64,000 nucleotides of DNA, taken from assembly GCA_002238425.1 (NCBI GenBank), contig MPMJ01000001.1:124001-188000 (forward strand), given 5' to 3'. Source of the DNA: SAR202 cluster bacterium bin16. Lineage in GTDB: Bacteria > Chloroflexota > Dehalococcoidia > Lucifugimonadales > Australimonadaceae. The position numbers were made by a program, and so were the translations under genes. The notes under the pieces are model-generated. The model made no database searches and had not been told where the DNA came from. It was given only the letters and a program-made list of their open reading frames with translations. Every line of letters begins with the position of its first letter. The first letter of the stretch is position 1. Shown piece by piece: positions 58,089-64,000 of the stretch.

Positions 58089-58644
58089 CGCCCGCCTCCT
58101 TATGCCCCTTGGTTGGGCGCATTATACGTCCGCTGCGCGCCTGGCGGGCGGACGCCATGCGCAACGCGGGGCAACCCGGAGTTATGCAACACCGACGCAG
58201 ACTCTTTGCAACGCCGGTGCGGACGGAAGGCAACGCAGAAGCAACGGAAAAGCAACGATCTGCTCACGCCCAGGGCGGAGGCGCCAGGAGTGGCGCGGAG
58301 GGGAGTTTTCTGAAGATCGTTGCATTCCGTTGCTTTCCCGGGGTGGTCCGACAAGTCCATCTCGGCCCGCCCCGCATGGAGGGAGGCAGGGAGACCACCG
58401 GCCCAACCATCACGGTACCGTGCAGGCGGAGTTGTGCAAAGGGGCAGATGGCGCGCGCGGAGGGGTGCCCGAGAGGATGCTGCGCGCCAAGGCGCGGGCT
58501 CCGCTGCACTCCGCTCAGCATGACAACCCCCCAGCACCCTCACCCCCCGGCCCGCAGGAGCGGCACACTCCTCCCCTTGTAGGGAGAAGGGATGCGCTAC
58601 AATCCCGGCGCAACAGGATCGCTCCGCACAGAGGAGGCGCAGGG
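58089..58644. other. 556-nt gene-free stretch ahead of the second Rieske gene
   Basis: No coding sequence is convincing. It contains many GCAAC words and one large imperfect inverted repeat: an arm of about 24 nt at 58237-58260 pairs with 58315-58339 around a 54-nt loop. Near the end there is a weak CTCCC/GGGAG hairpin (58571-58586) and a promoter-like TGCGCTACAAT. Nothing else is recognised. Confidence 0.5.
58598..58603 (+). promoter_or_regulatory. -10 box of the second Rieske gene
   Basis: TACAAT preceded by TGCGC, the same extended context as the gatB box (TGCGCTATAAT). The ATG is 41 nt downstream, with GAGGAGG at 58631-58637. Confidence 0.45.
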
Positions 58645-59895
58645 ATGCTTACGCAGCAGGAGAACGAACGTCTCACGCAGGTCGGGCCGGGGACGCCGAT
58701 GGGCGAGTTGATGCGGCGCTACTGGCATCCCATCGCCGCGGCAGCCGAGATGGACGAGCGCCCCACGAAGCCGGTGCGCCTGCTCGGTGAGGACCTCGTG
58801 CTGTACAAGGACAAGTCCGGCACGCTGGGGCTCATCGACCGCTTCTGCCCACACCGGCGCGTCGACCTGTCGTATGGCATCCCTGAGGAGCACGGGCTCC
58901 GCTGCATGTACCACGGCTGGATGATGGACGAGAGCGGCCAGTGTATCGAGCAGCCGTTCGAGGAGACAGTGCACCCGGACGGGCGCTTCAAGGAGAAGGT
59001 GAAGGTCACCGCGTACCCGGTCGAGGAGCTCAGCGGGCTGCTGTTCGCGTACATGGGCCCGCTGCCCGCGCCGCTGGTCCCGCGCTGGGACCTGTTCGTG
59101 ACCGACCACGCGTGGCGCGACATAGGCTTCACGATGCTCCCGTGCAACTGGCTGCAGTGCCAGGAGAACTCAGCCGACCCCGTTCATGCCGAGTGGCTGC
59201 ACGGCGTCTACGGCTGGTACCTCGCGCAGAAGACGGGCGAGGAGGTGCCGACGTGGCGCCAGGCGATGATGCGCCCTCACCGGCGCATCGGCTTCACCGA
59301 GTTCGCCAACGGCGTCTTCAAGCGCCGCATCGTCGAGGGCAGCACCGAGGAGGACGACATCTGGAAGGTCGGCCACCCGTGGGTGTTCCCCAACATCCTC
59401 CGCTCCACCACCGGCACGACGAGCACGGAGTTCCAGATACGCGTGCCGGTGGACGACGAGAACACGCTGCACGTCGTCTACACGCGGTACCAGTTCCCGC
59501 CTGACGTGGAGGTGCCGCCGCAGGAGAAGGTGCCGTACTACGAGATCCCGCTCTACGACGCGAACGGCGGGTTGAACGTGGCGGTTCCGCTGGTGCAGGA
59601 CTTCATGGCGTGGGTGACGCAGACGCCCATCGCCGACCGCACCCGCGAGAAGCTCGGGGAGTCGGACACGGGTGTCATCATGCTGCGCCGGATGCTGAAC
59701 GAGGCGATGGCGACGGTAGCGGACGGCGGCGACCCGATGAACGTCTTCCGGGACCCCGCCACGAACCAGTGCATCGAGATGACGCAGGAGAAGTTGTACT
59801 ACACGCCGGACCGCAACCAGGCACGGGCGATCTACCACAGCCACCAGGCCTACAACCCCAACATCGACGAGATCATCGCGATGTTTCCGGGGTGA
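58645..59895 (+). CDS. Rieske non-heme iron oxygenase, large subunit
   Basis: A 416-residue protein from ATG 58645 (GAGGAGG 7 nt upstream). Rieske ligands are Cys68-Pro-His70 and Cys87-x-x-His90; the iron site is Asp178-x-x-His181-x4-His186 (DPVHAEWLH). Paralog of the gene at 24976, with the same start pattern (LTQVGPGTPMGELMRRYWHP). It resembles phthalate 4,5-dioxygenase-type oxygenases. Its C-terminus, QARAIYHSHQAYNPNIDEIIAMFPG, recurs as fragments 1.4 and 1.9 kb downstream. No electron-transfer partner genes nearby. Confidence 0.93.
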   Translation: MLTQQENERLTQVGPGTPMGELMRRYWHPIAAAAEMDERPTKPVRLLGEDLVLYKDKSGTLGLIDRFCPHRRVDLSYGIPEEHGLRCMYHGWMMDESGQCIEQPFEETVHPDGRFKEKVKVTAYPVEELSGLLFAYMGPLPAPLVPRWDLFVTDHAWRDIGFTMLPCNWLQCQENSADPVHAEWLHGVYGWYLAQKTGEEVPTWRQAMMRPHRRIGFTEFANGVFKRRIVEGSTEEDDIWKVGHPWVFPNILRSTTGTTSTEFQIRVPVDDENTLHVVYTRYQFPPDVEVPPQEKVPYYEIPLYDANGGLNVAVPLVQDFMAWVTQTPIADRTREKLGESDTGVIMLRRMLNEAMATVADGGDPMNVFRDPATNQCIEMTQEKLYYTPDRNQARAIYHSHQAYNPNIDEIIAMFPG

Positions 59896-59904
59896 TCCGC
59901 CCCA

Positions 59905-61143
59905 TCACCCACAATCGGCTGCGAGGCTCGACACGGCTTGCCGGTGGACCATGGCGGGAGCCCCGTCCGGGAGAAGCGCGCCATAGACGGTTGCGCGGGA
60001 GAGGAGCGGGTTTTCCCGCACGAACTCCAGTACGTTCAAGTAGTTGGTGAGGCCGGACTCGCTGGCCCGCACCTCTGTGTGCTCGAAACGTACGGCCGCG
60101 CGGCCGTATAGCTCCGTCTCCCCTACATATGAATACTCCGCCCCCATTGGACTGTCATCGCCGCCCGCGTTGTCGGGATTCGCCAGTCCTGCAATCGCTA
60201 CGAACCACGCAAGCAGGTCGCGAGCGTCGCCGCCTTCCACCCGCTCCGCCTGAGGGGCGGAGTTGTACTCCATAGTGAGCGTGAGGGCGCATCCGGCGTC
60301 GATGCTCTCCACGAGGCTTTCACGCACGTTCAGCGCGTTCCGCTCGATCTCGATCACCACAGCCTCTCCGGCAGAACGCGCGGTTTCGCCGTTCGGGCTG
60401 CAACCCACGACGCCGAAAGCGCTCGCTGTCCACTGCCGTTCGAGTTGCACGTTGCCATCGGGGAAGACGGCGTACTGGTGCTCGCTGCGCATGAAGGGGT
60501 TATCGACAACGTAGTCAAAGACGAACAGGGATTCCGCCGCACCTGACGATGAGGCGCCGCCTTCCACACGCGTCTCGTAGCGCAGGCTTGACTGCCCGAT
60601 AAACGACGATTCGCCGACGTACCGACCCCTGGCCAGCATCTCCGCCAAGCTCACCATCTGCTCATCGAGCCAGGCGGGGAAGTCCGCGTCGACGCCGCCG
60701 CCGCTCAGCGTGCTTTGCAGACCGGTCACGGACTGGCTCTCTCCCCTGAAGTGCCCACCGGGGCCGAACTCAATCGTCGTGCGGGCGACTCTGCCGTACG
60801 GCACGTCCCCACCGGCGTTCCCCTCGGCTACGCTGGACCCGTTGCTGCGGTACTCCCCTTCCTCGTACAGGAAGGCGCAGCCCTCCCGGGTAGCCTCGAT
60901 TATCTCGACCCTCATCTGCTCCGCGCGCTGCAGAAGCATAGCAGTCTGTCCGTCCTGGGACGGCCCCACGGTTGGACTCGGCGTTGGCGTCAGCGTGGGT
61001 GTCGCTGTCAGCGCAGGGGCAGGCGTCGGAGTCGGAGCAAGCGTTGGGGTAGGCGTCGCCACGGGAGCGGGCGCGCCACAGGCAGCCACGACAACGAGCA
61101 GCAGCGGGACGAGGAACGCAGGCCGGACCGGGAGCACGCGCAT
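59905..61143 (-). CDS. Lipoprotein of unknown function with Thr-Pro linker
   Basis: A 412-residue protein with a signal peptide and lipobox VVAAC (Cys22), followed by a Pro-Thr linker (residues 24-62, TPTPT-type). The exported domain contains EFGPGGHFRGESQSVTGL, YVGESSFIGQSSLRYETRV and, about 200 residues on, AEYSYVGETELYGRAAVRFEH, a similar motif, which points to an internal duplication. It looks like an LolA/outer-membrane-sorting-like or LPPG-type beta fold, but I cannot assign it. The gene lies on the opposite strand between the end of the Rieske gene and a copy of that gene's 3' end. Confidence 0.75.
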   Translation of the reverse strand: MRVLPVRPAFLVPLLLVVVAACGAPAPVATPTPTLAPTPTPAPALTATPTLTPTPSPTVGPSQDGQTAMLLQRAEQMRVEIIEATREGCAFLYEEGEYRSNGSSVAEGNAGGDVPYGRVARTTIEFGPGGHFRGESQSVTGLQSTLSGGGVDADFPAWLDEQMVSLAEMLARGRYVGESSFIGQSSLRYETRVEGGASSSGAAESLFVFDYVVDNPFMRSEHQYAVFPDGNVQLERQWTASAFGVVGCSPNGETARSAGEAVVIEIERNALNVRESLVESIDAGCALTLTMEYNSAPQAERVEGGDARDLLAWFVAIAGLANPDNAGGDDSPMGAEYSYVGETELYGRAAVRFEHTEVRASESGLTNYLNVLEFVRENPLLSRATVYGALLPDGAPAMVHRQAVSSLAADCG

Positions 61144-61192
61144 ACCTTGCACTCTACGTTTCACATCCTGTAGAACGCAAAACGCACTGTGC

Positions 61193-61268
61193 ACCAGGCG
61201 CGGGCGACCTACCACAGCCACCAGACCTACAACCCCAACATCGACGAGATCATGGCAATGTTCCCGGA
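61193..61268 (+). pseudogene. Copy of the 3' end of the Rieske gene
   Basis: 76 nt matching 59816-59891 with 7 differences (by eye), encoding the same C-terminal motif (RATYHSHQTYNPNIDEIMAMFP). The upstream part of the gene is missing, so it is a remnant or an attachment-like repeat. It ends at the other side of the lipoprotein gene. Confidence 0.85.
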
Positions 61269-61419
61269 GTATGGGGAGGCCGCTTCGTCACCCGCCTACC
61301 GTGGAAGCACATCACTTGCGCCATAAGTATCCTGTAGCCTACAACCCGAGTGATGGTTGAGGTACGCCAAACCGACGTCTACGCGCGTTGGTTCCAGAGG
61401 GCTATAGGAGACAGCAGAC

Positions 61420-61728
61420 ATGGCGAGGACGAAGACCCGTTCCTGGGACCCTGCGGTGCACCTGGAGACTGAGGAGGACATGGCCGCCTACCTGAATGTC
61501 GCCCTCGAAGAGGGTGACCTGAGCCTGATTATGGCTACTCTGGGTGACATAGCACGCGCACGGCGCATGGCGATGGTCGCTCAGGAGGCAAGTCTGGGCA
61601 GGGAGAGCCTGTACAAGTCGTTGTCTGCGGACGGCAACCCGGAGTTTGGCACGGTGCTCAAGGTGCTGCATGCTCTGGGACTCCAGCTTCAGGCCAGCGC
61701 TACAACCCGGCCATCGACAGGAACATAG
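61420..61728 (+). CDS. Orphan addiction-module antidote protein (HigA-like)
   Basis: A 102-residue protein with a helix-turn-helix of the putative addiction-module antidote family: LETEEDMAAYLNVALEEGDLSLIMATLGDIARARRM, then ASLGRESLYKSLSADGNPEFGTVLKVLHALGLQL. These partners neutralise HigB/RelE-type toxins, but no toxin gene lies beside it; upstream is only 150 nt of non-coding DNA. The last ten residues (SATTRPSTGT) come from a degenerate sequence that resembles a Rieske C-terminus in another frame, so the native end has probably been altered. Confidence 0.82.
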   Translation: MARTKTRSWDPAVHLETEEDMAAYLNVALEEGDLSLIMATLGDIARARRMAMVAQEASLGRESLYKSLSADGNPEFGTVLKVLHALGLQLQASATTRPSTGT

Positions 61729-61740
61729 AGGGGTTCCCGT
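61693..61740 (+). pseudogene. Degenerate Rieske C-terminus-like segment
   Basis: In the frame of CAG-CGC-TAC-AAC it reads QRYNPAIDRNIEGFP then a stop, compared with QAYNPNIDEIIAMFP of the Rieske gene. It overlaps the end of the orphan antitoxin gene in another frame. Homology is plausible but short. Confidence 0.5.
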
Positions 61741-61822
61741 AGTAGTCGAATCGGGGACACCCTCACTCGCCCCACAGAGGAGCCTGCCCTCTGCAGTCCT
61801 CCTTCAACCAGATGCTGTCACA

Positions 61823-61924
61823 CCCTCGCACGTCGTCACAATACGCAAACGCGTTGCCGACCGGCGAGGCGTAGACCTCGATGTAGTCGACGATGGTGGT
61901 GGTGGGGCCGTCGCTGACGGCAGC
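61823..61924 (-). pseudogene. Copy of the 3' end of the extradiol dioxygenase gene
   Basis: 102 nt matching 62456-62557 with about 12 differences and no gap, encoding (minus strand) TTTIVDYIEVYASPVGNAFAYCDDV; the stop codon position has changed (TCA to TCG). It adjoins the hicB stop directly, so the hicAB module is bracketed by direct repeats of this 3' end. Confidence 0.85.
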
Positions 61925-62152
61925 CTATGGCGTAACAGGAATCGCTGTGGGCGCGACCGGCTCAATGCCAAGCTCCGCGCACCCGTCGAGATAGACGTCG
62001 ATAGAGATGCGGAACTCCCGCTTGATGCCCTCCACGTCGGTGGCCTCGGCGTTGGCTATGGGGTAAGGGCCGCTGTTGATGACGCGGGCGTGCAGGACCT
62101 CAGCCTCTTCGTCGTACACGACCTCACCAATATAGCCCTTGTACTCCAACAT
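61925..62152 (-). CDS. hicB: HicB-family antitoxin
   Basis: A 75-residue protein with the HicB_lk pattern (MLEYKGYIGEVVYDEEAEVLHARVINSG, then FRISIDVYLDGCAELGIEPVAP). Its ATG shares one base with the hicA stop (TGATG). Type II antitoxin of the HicB2 kind, unlike the shorter HicB at 56958. Encoded downstream of its toxin. Confidence 0.88.
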   Translation of the reverse strand: MLEYKGYIGEVVYDEEAEVLHARVINSGPYPIANAEATDVEGIKREFRISIDVYLDGCAELGIEPVAPTAIPVTP

Positions 62153-62403
62153 CAGCCCTCTCCTGTACGCTCGATAAACCTCACGATGTCGCGGACAGTC
62201 TCACGTCCAGCGACGGGCCGGGGATGCGGCCTATGCACCACGATGGACTCCGCTCCCTTGACAAATTGTACTCTGGAACCAGCTCGCTCGACTACCGAGG
62301 TTCCCATTGATCGTAGCAGCGCCTCAATCTCCGTCCACCTGATGTCCGCCGGGGTCGGAGTCGCCTGCATTCGTTCAAGCGTCCGACGGTGTCGGTTTCT
62401 CAT
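62152..62403 (-). CDS. hicA: HicA-family toxin
   Basis: An 83-residue protein with HicA signatures (IRWTEIEALLRSMGTSVVERAGSRVQFVKG and VVHRPHPRPVAGRETVRDIVRFIERTG). The order hicA-hicB with a one-base overlap is that of a complete module. It lies between the extradiol dioxygenase stop (62459) and the copy of that gene's 3' end at 61823. Confidence 0.88.
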   Translation of the reverse strand: MRNRHRRTLERMQATPTPADIRWTEIEALLRSMGTSVVERAGSRVQFVKGAESIVVHRPHPRPVAGRETVRDIVRFIERTGEG

Positions 62404-62458
62404 TGACCCCCTGTTCAGTTGTACTACCCCCTACAGCGAGACTGTTTCGATGCCCCCC

Positions 62459-63442
62459 TCACACGTCGTCGCAGTAGGCAAACGCATTCCCAACCGGCGA
62501 GGCGTAGACCTCGATGTAGTCGACTATGGTGGTGGGGCGGCCGTCGGTGACGGCGGCGGCGGCGATCCATGCGCAGGTCTCGCGGGTGCCGAACGCGGGG
62601 CCGCCCGGCGACGGCATGCCGGTGCTGACGCGCCCGCGGTAGGCGGCGTCCTGGCTCGTGTCGTCCTCCGGGATCACATAGGAGTCGAAGTAGTCGGCCA
62701 TGCCGCGGGCGTCGCCCTCTTCGAGGCGCGCCAGAATGGCGCGGTCGAACTCCTCGTTCAGCCAAGCGCCCGGCATCCCGGGCGTGTGCCAGAGCCCGCC
62801 CGACGCCGCGACGGCGACGCGCAAGTCGGACGGGGCATCGTCGATCGCCTCGCGCACGGCCCTGCCGAACTGGTAGCTGCGCAGGCCGCTCACCTGCGGC
62901 GCGAAGTAGAGGTTCATCATGATGGGCACGGAGGGCAGCGAGAAGTCGGTCAGCTCCTCGACTGACCGGATGACGCCGCCCGCGAGGCCGCGGTCCGGCT
63001 TCGGCATATCCATGCAGAAGGCGGGGTCGAAGCCGCGCTGCATGACGCCGGAAAGCAGGTGCACAGCGAGGTCCGGGTGGCCGGGGAAGCGGAAACCGGG
63101 CTCGGCGTGGCGTCCGATCTCTGCGGTGCGCGGCTCGCGCGGCGACTTCGCGTAGCTGTCGCCGACGTAGACCGCGAACGCGGGGTAGTTGTTGAAGTCG
63201 AAGCACTCCAACTGGTCGTCGCTGAATATGACGAGCACGTCGGGCTTCAGCTCGGCGATGCGCTCGCGCAGGACGCGGAAGCCCTCGTGCGTGCGGTTGG
63301 CCTTCTCGATGTTCACTTCCAGGGACTCGTTGGGCATGTCGGGGCGGATCGGCCGGGCGTTCCGGCGCTCGACCCACAGCTCCGGCGGGAGCGACGTCGT
63401 GCCTCCATGCGAGTGGAAGAACGTTCCGACTAAGGTGGCCAT
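62459..63442 (-). CDS. Class III extradiol ring-cleavage dioxygenase
   Basis: With ATG 63442 (AGGAG upstream) the protein has 327 residues. The N-terminal HSHGG segment (His10, His12), the Asp-rich KPDVLVIFSDDQLECFDFNNYPAF and the central ASGGLWHTPGMPG with a further His resemble LigB/DODA-type Fe(II) dioxygenases such as protocatechuate 4,5- or gallate dioxygenases. It should open a catechol-type ring next to a hydroxyl; substrate unknown. A frame reaching 63532 includes repeat DNA and is not supported. Follows a partial alcohol dehydrogenase on the same strand. Confidence 0.9.
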   Translation of the reverse strand: MATLVGTFFHSHGGTTSLPPELWVERRNARPIRPDMPNESLEVNIEKANRTHEGFRVLRERIAELKPDVLVIFSDDQLECFDFNNYPAFAVYVGDSYAKSPREPRTAEIGRHAEPGFRFPGHPDLAVHLLSGVMQRGFDPAFCMDMPKPDRGLAGGVIRSVEELTDFSLPSVPIMMNLYFAPQVSGLRSYQFGRAVREAIDDAPSDLRVAVAASGGLWHTPGMPGAWLNEEFDRAILARLEEGDARGMADYFDSYVIPEDDTSQDAAYRGRVSTGMPSPGGPAFGTRETCAWIAAAAVTDGRPTTIVDYIEVYASPVGNAFAYCDDV

Positions 63443-63494
63443 ACCGTCGCTCCTTTCGTGGTCCCTGCGCCCCGGGTCGCTGTCTCCGTCAGGT

Positions 63495-63522
63495 GTAGGG
63501 GCGGTTCGCGAACCGCCCCTAC
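63495..63522. repeat. Perfect 28-nt palindrome
   Basis: GTAGGGGCGGTTCG and its exact complement, without loop, between the dehydrogenase and the dioxygenase genes. Likely a dispersed REP-like unit or operator. Confidence 0.7.
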
Positions 63523-63536
63523 GAGAGCCCACACAT

Positions 63537-64000
63537 TCAGGCAGCCGTTTCCATGTTGGGGTTGACCATCACCCAGACGGCGTCGCCCGCATCGCCCTCG
63601 CCGCCTGAGGCGAGGCAGGCCTCGCCGGTCAGGTCCAGGGGGAAGTTGTGCGTCACCAGCTCCTTGAGCGGGTACCCGCCGGAGGCGATCAGTTCGAGGC
63701 CCATCGCTACGCTGGCGTAGCTGTGGCCCCGGCACGCCCGGAGCTGTCCGTACTTGCCGGTCAGCTTCTCCAGCGAGAACGATTCGAGCTCGTAGGCCTG
63801 CGTGACCACGATGCCGCCGCGCCGCACCAGGACGTCGATAGCCTGGTTGAAGATGGCGGGGATGCGGCCGGTCGTGCAGTCGACCACCGCGTCAGCGCCG
63901 CGCCCGTTCGTGATGTCCATGATCGTCTCGGTGAAGTCGTTGGTCTGGACGTCGACGGTGTGGTCCGCGCCGAGCCGCCTCGCCGCTTCGAGCCGCGAAC
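63537..64000 (-). CDS. Zinc-type alcohol dehydrogenase (MDR), N-terminus outside window
   Basis: 154 residues of the C-terminal half of a medium-chain dehydrogenase: SRLEAARRLGADHTVDV, the DVVDCTTG-type loop (GADAVVDCTTGRIPAIFNQAIDVLVRRGGIVVTQAYE) and the end of the catalytic domain (ELIASGGYPLKELVTHNFPLD). The zinc ligands are outside the window. Oxidises or reduces an unknown alcohol; it precedes the extradiol dioxygenase by 95 nt and may be in one pathway with it. Confidence 0.9.
   Translation of the reverse strand, partial: SRLEAARRLGADHTVDVQTNDFTETIMDITNGRGADAVVDCTTGRIPAIFNQAIDVLVRRGGIVVTQAYELESFSLEKLTGKYGQLRACRGHSYASVAMGLELIASGGYPLKELVTHNFPLDLTGEACLASGGEGDAGDAVWVMVNPNMETAA

Noticed and set aside
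61420-61728. A higBA pair
   Set aside because: Only the antidote gene exists; the upstream 150 nt encode no HigB/RelE-like protein.

Overview
This is about 64 kb of a GC-rich bacterial chromosome, almost fully coding. The gene content best fits the phylum Chloroflexota, probably the marine SAR202 / Dehalococcoidia side. Pointers are lipoproteins with Thr-Pro-rich linkers (TATPVP-type repeats) behind the lipobox, a dnaJ-hspR-clp heat-shock operon, paralogous Rieske oxygenases, class III extradiol dioxygenase and other small-molecule catabolic enzymes among housekeeping genes, and many MFS permeases. This placement is inference; there is no rRNA or tRNA gene to confirm it.

Layout. 0-3.2 kb: an NHLRC2-like thioredoxin/NHL protein (cut by the window edge), gatB and secG. 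3.2-13.8 kb, all minus strand: an atypical SDR, an FAD-linked oxidase, cysS, ispF, a 545-nt gene-free stretch with an internal diverged repeat, ispD, an aldo/keto reductase, a bicupin, and a solute-binding lipoprotein with a fused two-domain ABC permease. 14-17.8 kb: clpC-hspR-dnaJ with a palindromic operator ahead of dnaJ. 17.9-21.6 kb: an SDR, then thrC - NIL-domain protein - MoaD/ThiS-like carrier - a peroxiredoxin-like gene with an in-frame TGA that is most likely selenocysteine, then a lone HicB. 21.7-24.8 kb: aroK-aroB fusion (frame broken by an abnormal poly-C tract), a small membrane protein and aroC. 25-32 kb: Rieske oxygenase, DUF429 gene (frameshifted), ruvX, alaS, MFS. 32-37 kb: acetoacetyl-CoA synthetase (5' end disturbed by a 94-nt duplication), an IMPase-like protein lacking key metal ligands, a DUF1932-type dehydrogenase and an aldo/keto reductase. 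37-40.3 kb: two tandem SulP transporters. 40.5-48 kb: secA, an unknown protein, MFS, valS. 48-54.7 kb: MFS, coaX-coaBC, nnrD-acpS, folD. 54.7-64 kb: RidA, acyl-CoA ligase, a hicBA module, isochorismatase-like hydrolase, a second Rieske oxygenase, a lipoprotein, an orphan antitoxin, a second hicAB module, a class III extradiol dioxygenase and a partial zinc alcohol dehydrogenase.

How the genes fit together. Housekeeping blocks cover isoprenoid precursor synthesis (ispD/ispF), the shikimate pathway (aroKB, aroC), CoA synthesis (coaX, coaBC, then acpS), protein export (secG, secA) and aminoacyl-tRNA supply (gatB, cysS, alaS, valS). Catabolic and accessory genes are interspersed.

Three things deserve most attention: (1) the candidate Sec-containing peroxiredoxin next to a sulfur-carrier cluster; (2) the accessory interval 59.8-62.6 kb, where small gene cassettes (a lipoprotein gene, hicAB) are each bracketed by a direct repeat of the 3' end of the adjacent oxygenase gene; (3) several places (aroK, acetoacetyl-CoA synthetase, DUF429, coaBC) where duplication, poly-C or frameshift suggests assembly error or recent mutation.
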